Of a DNA stretch of 64,000 nucleotides, positions 40,049 through 55,459 are shown in pieces. Both the position numbers and the translations under genes were made by a program. Within the stretch, counting starts at the first letter, position 1; each line of letters starts with the position of its first letter. The DNA comes from Aphrophora alni (lineage: Eukaryota > Arthropoda > Insecta > Hemiptera > Aphrophoridae): contig OY740768.1 of the NCBI GenBank assembly GCA_963513935.1, forward strand, positions 64,336,786-64,400,785, read 5' to 3'. The notes beneath the pieces are model-generated. The model worked only from the letters and a program-made list of their open reading frames with translations, searched no databases and was not told the origin of the DNA.

Positions 40049-40419
40049 TACCACCAACAAGTACCAATATATAAGATCACATGCAATGATTGTCCCAAAA
40101 ACTACATTGGACAGATAAGACGACCTTTCCGTCAAAGATTCAAGGAACATCTACCATCCAATATAAGCATATCCAGCACCAAATTTAACTTTGAGGAACT
40201 TATCATGAATAATTATCACACATACCCTGACATAAACACTAACATGGAAATCTTGCACTTCTGAGAAAAGGACAAAAAATGAAAACTTTTGAGGCCTGCC
40301 AAATCTATAGTAATTGCAAGAAGGACAAAGGTAACACATTTAATGAACAAACACAGTTTCAAGCTAACATAATCTTTGATCTAATAGATCCACAGCCACC
40401 AAATCAACAATTTCATTAA
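40049..40419 (+). pseudogene. GIY-YIG endonuclease C-terminal domain of a Penelope-like element
   Basis: The frame reads VPIYKITCNDCPKNYIGQ then RPFRQRFKEHL, the GIY-YIG start with the Cys-x2-Cys pair seen in these proteins. It continues FEELIMNNYHTYPDINTN and MEILHF, then a TGA (40262-40264). A frameshift near 40270-40278 restores the family C-terminus: KTFEACQIYSNCKKDKGN, FNEQTQFQANIIFDLIDP, ending at TAA 40417-40419. With only one stop and one frameshift it is a fairly young insertion. The domain nicks DNA to prime element insertion. Confidence 0.8.
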
Positions 40420-40566
40420 ACAGACAATATAAAAGTGGACGGTCACTCACTGTGACATAAACTTTAATATAATATCAAAAATGTGTTTTTCATTACGTTT
40501 AAATGTGATTTTTAAACGTGTTTTTAAATTATTTTGACTTATTGAAATGTGATAAAAGTTCTACAT

Positions 40567-40607
40567 GTTCTGATGATGCCAGATAAATAGGCGAAACAGC
40601 TGTAAAC
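40567..40607 (+). ncRNA. Hammerhead-ribozyme-like motif
   Basis: The order is GTT, CTGATGA (40570-40576), an extra T, stem II GCC/GGC closed over AGATAAATA (40578-40592), GAAA (40593-40596), palindromic CAGCTG (40597-40602), TA (cleavage position after the A), and AAC, which pairs with the GTT as stem I. All invariant core bases of the hammerhead are present. The palindromic stem III has no loop, so cleavage would favour a dimer, as described for Penelope-like elements. The extra T after the core and the 3-bp stems mean activity is not assured. Confidence 0.6.
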
Positions 40608-40680
40608 TTGAATCGTTAACGTAAGATTGCTCAGATAAATAAAAGATCTATAAATATATTTTCTTTACGATTATACACAA

Positions 40681-42399
40681 CAATGCAACATGATTTATAT
40701 TAAGAGAAGCAACGTTTTTAAGGAACACATCACCAGAACGAAAACATCCGTGGACATTGAAAATATTCACAGAGTTCGAGACAACCTGAGACAATTTTCA
40801 AAGTCAAATTAATGACAATGTCGATAACCCAGTCAGTAACCAGTCATAGTAGGTTCGCCAAGATTCCGCAAATTCCATCGTGAGTAAGAGCAGTTCCTGT
40901 GTCTGCCCGACTTACCGCAGCATGCGACCTTGTACTCCTTACTCCAAGACAATGTGTTGCGTCACTTTTAATATTAAGATAGGAGATGTCATCTTTGATT
41001 ACAACATAATTAGTGTCAATGTATTCACTTTCCTGTACAGACTAAACGCAGTTTGATTTATTCAATCATTTTATTTTAAAAGGAATAGGATTTTTGTCAT
41101 AATCACAATCAATTTCTTACAGTATAAATTCTATTCTTCTGAAAATGAAAATAAAATGTCGTGAAATGGCACTGATGTTTACATACGATTCCCTAACAAA
41201 CAAATGTTAATATATCGTAAAAAAATAAAATAAATCAATGAAAACGTATCGTTCATTTACGTTACCATTTTAAAACTAAATAACATATTTTTCATGTAAA
41301 CATGTGCATTTAAAATCTGTTAAGTTAGTAAAAAAATCAGTTAACCCACTCCAAATTTCCTTAGATAACGTATCGTCAAAACATTGTAAAAACCTATGTT
41401 TGTTTGACGATACTAAATACTAATTATCTTCTAACAATGTTCACTTCTGTCTACCAATGATACCTAACAGTTTAAGATATGTTAACTGTTCATAACATGT
41501 GAAATATTTCTGTACATTCTATTTACACTGAAATTAGATATTTGTACACTAAATCAATATGAACTAATTTATAATTAGTAATAATTAATTATCGTCCTCT
41601 AGTATTATGTCAAATAATTTGAACGCTTCACGGTAAGATATACAATGTTGACGAATTGTCAATTTGTGTTTGAAAAATATCGAATCAACAATAACGCAAA
41701 TTGACGAAAGAGGCCACGAAGCATTTTACTGTGTTGACAATTCAATTATCCTAAGCAAACTTAATTACTATAGCATACACGGAAAGTCAAATGTCTGATT
41801 CTGTTAAACGGGTATTCGGGTAAACATGCAGACGGAAATACCACAGTACTCATCCACAGGCTCAAAAAAATTCGAGCGCGATGCACAACTCTCTCATTCA
41901 AAGAAGGACAAAAAATTACCTCAATATTTGAAAAAGAAGAGCTATCATATTCAGTTTAAAAAATACCTGCAGAGTTAGCTCAACTGGCATTTTATTCGAT
42001 GGAAAAGTAATCGTTCTGTGAAAATATCCACATCCAGTAATATGTATGTTATACATACGCTTTATGTTTATGAGTTAATGTGTAGCAAAGTTTAATATTT
42101 ATAAAAAATGTATTTAATTTTAAATATGATAATTCAGACGCATATGACTACTGCAGACTCCTAATGAGGCACTAAACATAATACGAACTATAATTATTAC
42201 ATATCGTAACTAACATAATTTAAAGTAATACCGTACTCACAGTCACAATTTTAAAAAGTTTATGAAGAGAAAACAGAATTTGCCACGTTTAAACTATTAT
42301 GGCCCACCTAAGAGAATGATAGGCCCATTACATTAAAGATAGCCTAGTTAGTTAATTTAAAGAGTTTTTGTTATTAATTTTCTCATTTCACTAAAATTT
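40681..42399. other. Stretch with nothing recognised
   Basis: No gene supported. The slightly GC-richer segment 40830-40960 has no recognisable product. A tRNA A-box-like phrase near 41971-41984 lacks a matching B box. Confidence 0.45.
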
Positions 42400-42800
42400 G
42401 AACGGCATCTTATAACCAATTTTAAGGAAATTACGTCTTTATAACAACCTCAAGCCCCATTTTTTGCTTTTTGGTTTATACCGGTAACTTACGAATCAAT
42501 ACTTTGGAGAGATAGCGAACAGTAGGCCTACGTTGGGCCCCAAAGACTATATTTGAGTAAACTTTGATCGAAATCGTTATAGCTGATTTCCACAAAATCA
42601 TAATTTTATATATATTTCTTATAGGAGATACCACAAATTTTGAGTTACCAAAGAAATTAAAATAATTTCTTGAAATATGGCTAATACAACACACACACCA
42701 AATTTGATTTAAATGTTTGGAGTTTGGGCTGTAGATCATTTCCCAGACGACAGATGGCATCACAACACAACACTTTCTATACTACGTATATGTGAGAAAG
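42400..42800 (+). repeat. Unclassified interspersed repeat family 2, copy C
   Basis: It shares GTAACTTACGAATCAAT, TTGGAGAGAT, a GATCGAAATCG..ATAGCTGATTT block and TTTGGGCTGTAGATCATTTC with copy B at 25.2-25.7 kb, in the same order. The 95-codon minus-strand frame here is not supported as a gene. Confidence 0.5.
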
Positions 42801-42968
42801 TAAAAGGGAAAAAACAGAACCTACCATAAGCAATTATCTGTCATATTTGAAATTAGAAGGATAAACTTACCATACCCGAAACAGTATATAATTAGTTTCT
42901 TCAACTTACTAAAACTGAGTAATAATAATATTTCAGATTTATTCTCCAACTATTTTATTGCCTTGATA

Positions 42969-43160
42969 TCAATAATGTCTTGTCAGATCGCAATCCAATC
43001 TTCTTATTGTTGGCAATTCGAACAAATGATGCTTCTTAATAATAGAATCTTCATGGTTACATAATACACATTGTGGAAGTGGAAGAATAGACTTTCTGTG
43101 CATATGAACAACAAGACCAAAATAAAACCAAAACTCCTTCTCTTCTTTACTGATCAACGA
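42969..43160 (-). pseudogene. Possible LINE C-terminal zinc-knuckle fragment
   Basis: Minus-strand translation gives LPLPQCVLCNHEDS then KKHHLFELPTIRRLDCDLTR. Insect LINEs often end with C-x2-C-x(7-9)-H-x3-F-x-C-P before a basic tail; here the last Cys is Leu. Only this short piece is recognisable. Confidence 0.4.
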
Positions 43161-47354
<4,194 letters not shown>

Positions 47355-47934
47355 AACAGAGTCGCGGTATATTCGCCTAAAACACCTCACTACACCACTA
47401 AAACTGTAACCTGTTATGAGACGAATTAATGTTTCTTCAATGCTCAAAGACCTTAGACTGTAAAATTCCGTTGCTTAATATCTCACTTATTTGAGTAAGT
47501 TATTTGAATGAGTAATAGATCACATACGACAATGAAGATATCATCTTTATATCGTTCTATGTAATGTACAACCACCGAGTGGAACAAAATGTACACATTT
47601 TTACAACAAACACTATCTGAAACAAGATGACGTTTCAATGACCTCAGTTATAACACAAACCTTCGTAATACTATCTTGCTTAATGTGCCAAATTTTTATG
47701 AAATCTATCTGTAGAGAAACTAGCTTTCATCTAATTAGAATTATAGTGCAGTCTACAAGTATTCTAGATAACTTACTTATAAAACTTAGTATCGAAATCA
47801 TTTCTGTAATACATTTAAAAAAATTAAATCTAGCTCTATCTATTGCCGATTCTCGCAGACCAAGTTTTCAATACTTACTACTTAGAGCAACTCTAGCCGT
47901 TGCAATTTTTGTTAATTTTTTTTACATATTTATT
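47355..47934. other. Stretch with nothing recognised
   Basis: The 100-codon plus-strand frame at 47638-47940 is hydrophobic but AT-driven and has no start or family support. Confidence 0.45.
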
Positions 47935-48575
47935 TTTTAGATCTTGGAGAAGCTCGATAACCAGCAAAATCCGTTCGAGCAGTTTCAAAATGACGACCAT
48001 TTATTTATTTTTAAAAAAAATTTTGTGTATAATGACACTAACTCAAACTTTTTACGATAAAAAATAAGGATGTAAGACCCATTGCTAAAACTAAAACTAC
48101 GAATTTTATACCAGCAAATATGAAATCATGAATAATAATTCATGAAATAAATATTTGTCCGTAATTGCTAAAATCTCGTGAAAATATATATAAACCCAGG
48201 GGTACTGTCTTGCTTCTTGTCTGTTTTATGTTCGGTTATTATATACAAGAAAATACAACCTTCCCCCCCCCCAACATTAAGGAAATTCAAATCAGCGTTA
48301 TGTAATGGACTGATTATATCAATGCAGGATATATTAAACTGAAGGTGATATTAAAACATTCCACAAAGAAACACAAACAGTCGACAAATATGACGTCTTT
48401 GTAATTTAAATAAATCGTAGTTCATGAAATTTGAGTACATTTGGTTGGAACTACATTGTACATCCAGTTTACTTGAATTGATGGCAAATCACCCTCAGGG
48501 GCTCACTTTAGTGAGTACGACTTGGCAATTCCCAGGAGACCTAGATAGATCTACAGTTTTTTTAATGTAGTCTTG
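47935..48575 (-). repeat. Unclassified interspersed repeat, copy 3 (long, minus)
   Basis: Reverse-complement match to 58160-58830 over several hundred bases. Shared blocks include AATTGCCAAGTCGTACTCAC, ATGTACAATGTAGTTCCAAC, TTGTGTTTCTTTGTGGAATG and CATTTTGAAACTGCTCGAAC. A C10 tract inside (about 48265-48274) corresponds to a G7 tract in the 58 kb copy, so it belongs to the family. No open frame is shared by the two copies. Confidence 0.8.
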
Positions 48576-49931
48576 GCTTATATCCTTCTCTTTTTCCTAT
48601 ATGTCTCTCTTGTAATATTCCGACCATGAAGCTATTAGTGTATTCAAGAGCTAGGAGTTTTTATTTTGTTCTTTTCTTTTTTTTATAAGGCGATGATGAC
48701 CGAGTGGGTTTTAATGAAACATTACAGTAAATGGAATGTGTTTTGAGCTTTGCTATCTTGGACAAATATTTACACTGATATCGATAGTTTCAACTAGTGT
48801 GTAGATAATGCTATCACTTCTTGTGTAATGTTATGTATTTTAACTCCTTTCAATAAAGAAATGTATAGGTATTGAACCCATAACAGTTTGGACAAAATTA
48901 AAAAATTTTTAATGTATTTTAAGTTTAGATTCAGAATAGTAGTTCAAATAAAGATATCCTGGATTTAATGCTGCCTTTTGCTCTCTTATCTGTACTTTAT
49001 TGGAACATGAAGGACAATAATTATTTAAAGTTTTATACGCTTTAAGTAGAGTAAGGGTACACAGAAGTTCATTGCCTCACTGAAAGTCGTCATTGATCGG
49101 CGTTATGGTCGTGGTAAGTGTTCTTTATGGCGATCGGTGAAATACTGGTGAGCCGCCGATGAGTACTTAAGAGCTATCATCGAACTAATTTGGTGCCTAT
49201 AGAAGAGAACAATGGCGAGTTACTCATACTCAAATCCACTGTCAAGGATTGTTGTGTTGTAATTGAGACCGCGGTCAGTTCTGGCATGCCATGTGACACT
49301 TATTAATTAACTGACTGATTCATCAGTCATAGCCACTTGAAATAAAACTTGCTTCTTATTGAGAACTCCCATTAAAAAAACAAAAAACAATGTAATGCAA
49401 AAACAAAGAGAAAAAACATCTACAATGAGTCATACAAATTGAAGATTTACATTTTTTTTATTTGTGTCGATTTAACTAATCAAATGAATGAAAACACAAT
49501 TTTCAACAAAAAAATCTTTATTTGTGCATACAAATACAAAATGATGTTTCAATGACCAAGACATAAAACTCGGTTGCGACATGCACACAAACTCTACTGA
49601 CAGTGGACTGTGACTCTCACAGTTAATTTAACTGTTTTAAACCGCCTAAATAAAGTGCTCCACTTTACACAATGTAGCTCGCTACTTTCTCATAATACAA
49701 TTTATATATTCCAGTTGAAAAACTACATATCCACTTCAGTATTTTTATTCACTTTATTTCACCGTATTATTAAATTTAAATTGTAACACTTACTTGTCTA
49801 ATAGCTACCATATAAAATATCCAACATTAACGTTCAGATTTTTCAACTTTTAAGTTACCTCTGTTAATTACCAATTATTGTAACTTCTAATTCATGCATT
49901 ACTCGTAGCAATAATATGTCTCTTCTTATTG
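48576..49931. other. Stretch with nothing recognised
   Basis: No gene supported. The segment 49080-49340 is less AT-rich, with short palindromes (CTGACTGATTCATCAGTCAT near 49310), but is not assignable. Confidence 0.45.
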
Positions 49932-50200
49932 ATGTTTAAAGGCGAAAAACCTCTCGGTCATAATCGTACTATAAATTTAAAAGAAGATAAAATAAATACT
50001 CCTAGATCTTGAATACGCTAATAAGGTTAGAGTCAGAAAAGAACAAAAGTTGGCCAAGAGAGACTTGGCATGAAAGATAAAAGACAGGTATCTAACACAA
50101 GGCTACATGAAAAATATCTCGATAGAATCTCTCGGGAGACGTCCGTGGATGTCAGCCCTGAGGGATCGCAATAATATGTATTGACGTATTGAAATTGAGA
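49932..50200 (+). repeat. Unclassified interspersed repeat, copy 4
   Basis: It begins GTTTAAAGGCGAAAAACCTC followed by TCGGTCATAATCG, and contains CTAGATCTTGAATACGCTAA, AAAGAACAAAAGTTGGCC and CAGCCCTGAGGG. It matches copies at 36.0, 57.0 and 58.1 kb and lies just before the 39-bp array. Confidence 0.65.
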
Positions 50201-50533
50201 GTATGTATTAGTAAGATTTCGCATACAAACAACTATTGAGAAGGTTTCCCGTCATTTGTGCCTTAGTTTTGTGTTGTTTTGATTTTTACTAGTTTTAGTG
50301 TTTAGTGGTGAAATATATTTTTAAAGGACCTCAAGTATCTTATTAACGTTTGTTGGTCACTACTCAAAATGTTAAATGTAAATTATCCCCCCCCCCCATA
50401 TATTGTGCATGTTATACATTGTGTTCTGTGGGTTGTAACAATGATTAATAAAATTGTAAATTCATGTATTTATTGTGTTGAATATACATTTTTAATGTAT
50501 TTTGTTACATATTATCATGAAGACTTTTAAAAT
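50201..50533. other. Left flank of the 39-bp array
   Basis: AT-rich, with a C10 tract near 50388-50398. No promoter element is convincing. Confidence 0.4.
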
Positions 50534-52765
50534 ATGGAGACTCTTACTAACTACTTCATAAATTACAGAAGTAAAGACGAACCAATTGGTTACTTCATAA
50601 ATTACAGAAGTAAAGACGAAGCCGTTGGTTACTTAATAAATTACAGACGTAAAGACGAAGCAGTTTGTTACTTAATAAATTACAGAAGTAAAGACGAACC
50701 CGTTGGTTACTTCATAAATTACAGAAGTAAAGACGAAGCAGTTTGTTACTTAATAAATTACAGAAGTAAAGACGAACCAGTTGGTTATTTCATAAATTAC
50801 AGAGGTAAAGACGAACCCGTTGATTACTTCATAAATTACAGAAGTAAAGACGAAGCAGTTTGTTACTTAATAAATTACAGAAGTAAAGACGAACCCGTTG
50901 ATTACTTCATAAATTACAGAAGTAAAGACGAACCAGTTGGTTATTTCATAAATTACAGAAGTAAAGACGAACCCGTTAATTACTTCATAAATTACAGAAG
51001 TAAAGACAAACCAGTTGGTTATTTCATAAATTACAGAAGTAAAGACGAACCAGTTGGTTATTTCATAAATTACAGAGGTAAAGACGAACCCGTTGATTAC
51101 TTCATAAATTACAGAAGTAAAGACAAACCAGTTGGTTATTTCATAAATTACAGAAGTAAAGACGAACCGGTTGGTTATTTCATAAATTACAGAAGTAAAG
51201 ACGAACCCGTTGATTACTTCATAAATTACAGAAGTAAAGACGAACCAGTTGGTTATTTCATAAATTACAGAAGTAAAGACGAACCCGTTAATTACTTCAT
51301 AAATTACAGAAGTAAAGACGAAGCAGTTTGTTACTTAATAAATTACAGAAGTAAAGACGAACCAGTTGGTTATTTCATAAATTACAGAGGTAAAGACGAA
51401 CCCGTTGATTACTTCATAAATTACAGAAGTAAAGACAAACCAGTTGGTTATTTCATAAATTACAGAAGTAAAGACGAACCAGTTGGTTATTTCATAAATT
51501 ACAGAAGTAAAGACAAACCAGTTGGTTATTTCATAAATTACAGAAGTAAAGACGAACCAGTTGGTTATTCCATAAATTACAGAGGTAAAGACGAACCCGT
51601 TGATTACTTCATAAATTACGGAAGTAAAGACGAACCAGTTGGTTATTTCATAAATTACAGACGTAAAGACGAAGCAGTTTGTTACTTAATAAATTACAGA
51701 AGTAAAGACGAACCCGTTGGTTACTTCATAAATTACAGAAGTAAAGACGAAGCAGTTTGTTACTTAATAAATTACAGAAGTAAAGACGAACCAGTTGGTT
51801 ATTTCATAAATTACAGAGGTAAAGACGAAACCGTTGATTACTTCATAAATTACAGAAGTAATGACGAAGTAGTTTGTTACTTAATAAATTACAGAAGTAA
51901 AGACGAACCAGTTGGTTATTTCATAAATTACAGAGGTAAAGACGAACCTGTTGATTACTTCATAAATTACAGAAGTAAAGACGAAGCAGTTTGTTACTTA
52001 ATAAATTACAGAAGTAAAGACGAACCAGTTGGTTATTTCATAAATTACAGAGGTAAAGACGAACCTGTTGATTACTTCATAAATTACAGAAGTAAAGACG
52101 AAGCAGTTTGTTACTTAATAAATTACAGAAGTAAAGACGAACCAGTTGGTTATTTCATAAATTACAGAAGTAAAGACGAACCCGTTAATTACTTCATAAA
52201 TTACAGAAGTAAAGACAAACCAGTTGGTTATTTCATAAATTACAGAAGTAAAGACGAACCAGTTGGTTATTTCATAAATTACAGAGGTAAAGACGAACCC
52301 GTTGATTACTTCATAAATTACAGAAGTAAAGACAAACCAGTTGGTTATTTCATAAATTACAGAAGTAAAGACGAACCGGTTGGTTATTTCATAAATTACA
52401 GAAGTAAAGACGAACCCGTTGATTACTTCATAAATTACAGAAGTAAAGACGAACCAGTTGGTTATTTCATAAATTACAGAAGTAAAGACGAACCCGTTAA
52501 TTACTTCATAAATTACAGAAGTAAAGACGAAGCAGTTTGTTACTTAATAAATTACAGAAGTAAAGACGAACCAGTTGGTTATTTCATAAATTACAGAGGT
52601 AAAGACGAACCCGTTGATTACTTCATAAATTACAGAAGTAAAGACAAACCAGTTGGTTATTTCATAAATTACAGAAGTAAAGACGAACCAGTTGGTTATT
52701 TCATAAATTACAGAGGTAAAGACGAACCCGTTGATTACTTCATAAATTACGGAAGTAAAGACTAA
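50534..52765 (+). CDS. Open frame through the 39-bp array (doubtful gene)
   Basis: An ATG frame (leader METLTN) enters the array and reads 743 residues of a 13-residue repeat, consensus YFINYRSKDEPVG with variants at positions 2, 7, 10, 11 and 13. It ends at a TAA (52763-52765) produced by one base change in a GAA codon. The same frame then stays open to a second point stop (TAC to TAA, 54581-54583) and leaves the array into 19 unique codons before TAA at 54977-54979. There is no signal peptide or membrane segment, and charge alternates along the repeat. Because the unit is a multiple of three, an open frame is expected from any stop-free unit, and many variants change the residue, so coding is unproven. 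Confidence 0.25.
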   Translation: METLTNYFINYRSKDEPIGYFINYRSKDEAVGYLINYRRKDEAVCYLINYRSKDEPVGYFINYRSKDEAVCYLINYRSKDEPVGYFINYRGKDEPVDYFINYRSKDEAVCYLINYRSKDEPVDYFINYRSKDEPVGYFINYRSKDEPVNYFINYRSKDKPVGYFINYRSKDEPVGYFINYRGKDEPVDYFINYRSKDKPVGYFINYRSKDEPVGYFINYRSKDEPVDYFINYRSKDEPVGYFINYRSKDEPVNYFINYRSKDEAVCYLINYRSKDEPVGYFINYRGKDEPVDYFINYRSKDKPVGYFINYRSKDEPVGYFINYRSKDKPVGYFINYRSKDEPVGYSINYRGKDEPVDYFINYGSKDEPVGYFINYRRKDEAVCYLINYRSKDEPVGYFINYRSKDEAVCYLINYRSKDEPVGYFINYRGKDETVDYFINYRSNDEVVCYLINYRSKDEPVGYFINYRGKDEPVDYFINYRSKDEAVCYLINYRSKDEPVGYFINYRGKDEPVDYFINYRSKDEAVCYLINYRSKDEPVGYFINYRSKDEPVNYFINYRSKDKPVGYFINYRSKDEPVGYFINYRGKDEPVDYFINYRSKDKPVGYFINYRSKDEPVGYFINYRSKDEPVDYFINYRSKDEPVGYFINYRSKDEPVNYFINYRSKDEAVCYLINYRSKDEPVGYFINYRGKDEPVDYFINYRSKDKPVGYFINYRSKDEPVGYFINYRGKDEPVDYFINYGSKD

Positions 52766-54919
52766 CCAGTTGGTTATTTCATAAATTACAGACGTAAAGA
52801 CGAAGCAGTTTGTTACTTAATAAATTACAGAAGTAAAGACGAACCCGTTGGTTACTTCATAAATTACAGAAGTAAAGACGAAGCAGTTTGTTACTTAATA
52901 AATTACAGAAGTAAAGACGAACCAGTTGGTTATTTCATAAATTACAGAGGTAAAGACGAACCCGTTGATTACTTCATAAATTACAGAAGTAATGACGAAG
53001 TAGTTTGTTACTTAATAAATTACAGAAGTAAAGACGAACCAGTTGGTTATTTCATAAATTACAGAGGTAAAGACGAACCTGTTGATTACTTCATAAATTA
53101 CAGCAGTAAAGACGAAGCAGTTTGTTACTTAATAAATTACAGAAGTAAAGACGAACCAGTTGGTTATTTCATAAATTACAGAGGTAAAGACGAACCTGTT
53201 GATTACTTCATAAATTACAGAAGTAAAGACGAAGCAGTTTGTTACTTAATAAATTACAGAAGTAAAGACGAACCAGTTGGTTATTTCATAAATTACAGAG
53301 GTAAAGACGAACCCGTTGATTACTTCATAAATTACAGAAGTAAAGACGAAGCAGTTTGTTACTTAAAAAATTACAGAAGTAAAGACGAACCAGTTGGTTA
53401 TTTCATAAATTACAGAGGTAAAGACGAACCCGTTGATTACTTCATAAATTACAGAAGTAAAGACAAACCAGTTGGTTATTTCATAAATTACAGAAGTAAA
53501 GACGAACCAGTTGGTTATTTCATAAATTACAGAAGTAAAGACAAACCAGTTGGTTATTTCATAAATTACAGAAGTAAAGACGAACCAGTTGGTTATTTCA
53601 TAAATTACAGAGGTAAAGACGAACCCGTTGATTACTTCATAAATTACGGAAGTAAAGACGAACCAGTTGGTTATTTCATAAATTACAGACGTAAAGACGA
53701 AGCAGTTTGTTACTTAATAAATTACAGAAGTAAAGACGAACCCGTTGGTTACTTCATAAATTACAGAAGTAAAGACGAAGCAGTTTGTTACTTAATAAAT
53801 TACAGAAGTAAAGACGAACCAGTTGGTTATTTCATAAATTACAGAGGTAAAGACGAACCCGTTGATTACTTCATAAATTACAGAAGTAATGACGAAGTAG
53901 TTTGTTACTTAATAAATTACAGAAGTAAAGACGAACCAGTTGGTTATTTCATAAATTACAGAGGTAAAGACGAACCTGTTGATTACTTCATAAATTACAG
54001 AAGTAAAGACGAAGCAGTTTGTTACTTAATAAATTACAGAAGTAAAGACGAACCAGTTGGTTATTTCATAAATTACAGAGGTAAAGACGAACCTGTTGAT
54101 TACTTCATAAATTACAGAAGTAAAGACGAAGCAGTTTGTTACTTAATAAATTACAGAAGTAAAGACGAACCAGTTGGTTATTTCATAAATTACAGAGGTA
54201 AAGACGAACCCGTTGATTACTTCATAAATTACAGAAGTAAAGACGAACCAGTTGGTTATTTCATAAATTACAGAAGTAAAGACGAACCCGTTAATTACTT
54301 CATAAATTACAGAAGTAAAGACAAACCAGTTGGTTATTTCATAAATTACAGAAGTAAAGACGAACCAGTTGGTTATTTCCTAAATTACAGAGGTAAAGAC
54401 GAACCCGTTGATTACTTCATAAATTACAGAAGTAAAGACAAACCAGTTGGTTATTTCATAAATTACAGAAGTAAAGACGAACCGGTTGGTTATTTCATAA
54501 ATTACAGAAGTAAAGACAAACCAGTTGGTTATTTCATAAATTACAGAAGTAAAGACGAACCAGTTGGTTATTTCATAAATTAAAGAGGTAAAGACGAACC
54601 CGTTGATTACTTCATAAATTACGGAAGTAAAGACGAACCAGTTGGTTATTTCATAAATTACACAAGTAAAGACAAACCAGTTGGTTATTTCATAAATTAC
54701 AGAAGTAAAGACGAACCCGTTGATTACTTCATAAATTACAGAAGTAAAGACAAACCAGTTGGTTATTTCATAAATTACAGAAGTAAAGACGAACCAGTTG
54801 GTTATTTCATAAATTACAGAAGTAAAGACGAACCCGTTGTCTACTTCATAAATTACAGAAGTAAAGACAAACCAGTTGGTTATTTCATAAATTACAGAAG
54901 TAAAGACGAACCAATTGGT
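50552..54919 (+). repeat. 39-bp minisatellite, exactly 112 units
   Basis: The array spans 4368 bases, exactly 112 x 39, with no net insertion or deletion. The unit contains TACTTCATAAATTACAGAAG followed by TAAAGACGAACCCGTTGGT. Variants fall into a few classes (ending GGT, GAT, AAT or TGT; GAA or AAA; AGT or GGT). Rare markers repeat at multiples of 39: the GGAAGT variant at 51620, 52751, 53648 and 54623 (spacings 29, 23 and 25 units), and the AATGACGAAGTA variant at 51860, 52991 and 53888 (29 and 23 units). This shows duplication of blocks of about 23-31 units. First and last units share a private CCAATTGGT variant. Confidence 0.97.
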
Positions 54920-55459
54920 TATTTATTAATTCGTGTTTTAACGATCAAAAACATATTCAGAGGAAAGACAAATATTTAAGTAACGATAGTATGCAAAGCA
55001 AAACCTCATTCTTGTATTTTTTTAATCAATGCCTACCTTGGTCTCGCCAGTTCAGGGCATTTCAAAATCAGATTTATTTTTTAGTATTACAGGCATTTGC
55101 ATGGAGTGACATTTGTCCGGAAACAGCCCCTTTTACCTTAAAATGTCAAATGAATCACAAATTGGACTGTGACACGCAAAATGACCATCGAAAAGCCACC
55201 CCTTCCCCGTTAAACATGTAGGTCTTCTATATTTTTCACTTAAATTATAATAGTTTTAAAGTATAATAAGGCTGAAGACTACAAGAATCAAACAGCAGGG
55301 GAAAGTGTAGGTTATACACTTTATACTATTACTTTCTTAATACTAAAACTTAGTCATTTCCTGGAAGGGTCGTACCTACGTGCAAAGTCCACTAATTTCC
55401 ATCTCCGAGAAAGTGTCACAATTTCGTTACTCTTTGCTAAGATTATTTACCACAACCTT
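54920..55459. other. Right flank of the array, nothing recognised
   Basis: The 76-codon plus-strand frame at 54991-55221 has no family resemblance. Confidence 0.45.

Larger units (their letters stand above)
40018..40680 (+). mobile_element. 5'-truncated Penelope-like element with hammerhead-like 3' tail
   Basis: This contains the GIY-YIG coding remnant (40049-40419), a 3' untranslated part, the hammerhead-like motif (40567-40607) and an A/T-rich end with AGATAAATAAAAGATC near 40632. The reverse transcriptase is missing. It differs clearly from the element at 27.4 kb, so at least two Penelope-like families are present. Confidence 0.75.

Noticed and set aside
41965..42015. tRNA-like A box (TTAGCTCAACTGG)
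   Set aside because: No B box (GGTTCRA) and no cloverleaf can be drawn downstream.
47638..47940. 100-codon hydrophobic plus-strand frame
   Set aside because: The composition follows AT richness, its end abuts a repeat copy, and nothing supports a gene.
50552..54919. CRISPR-like array
   Set aside because: Units are contiguous 39-mers with no spacers, in a eukaryotic context.
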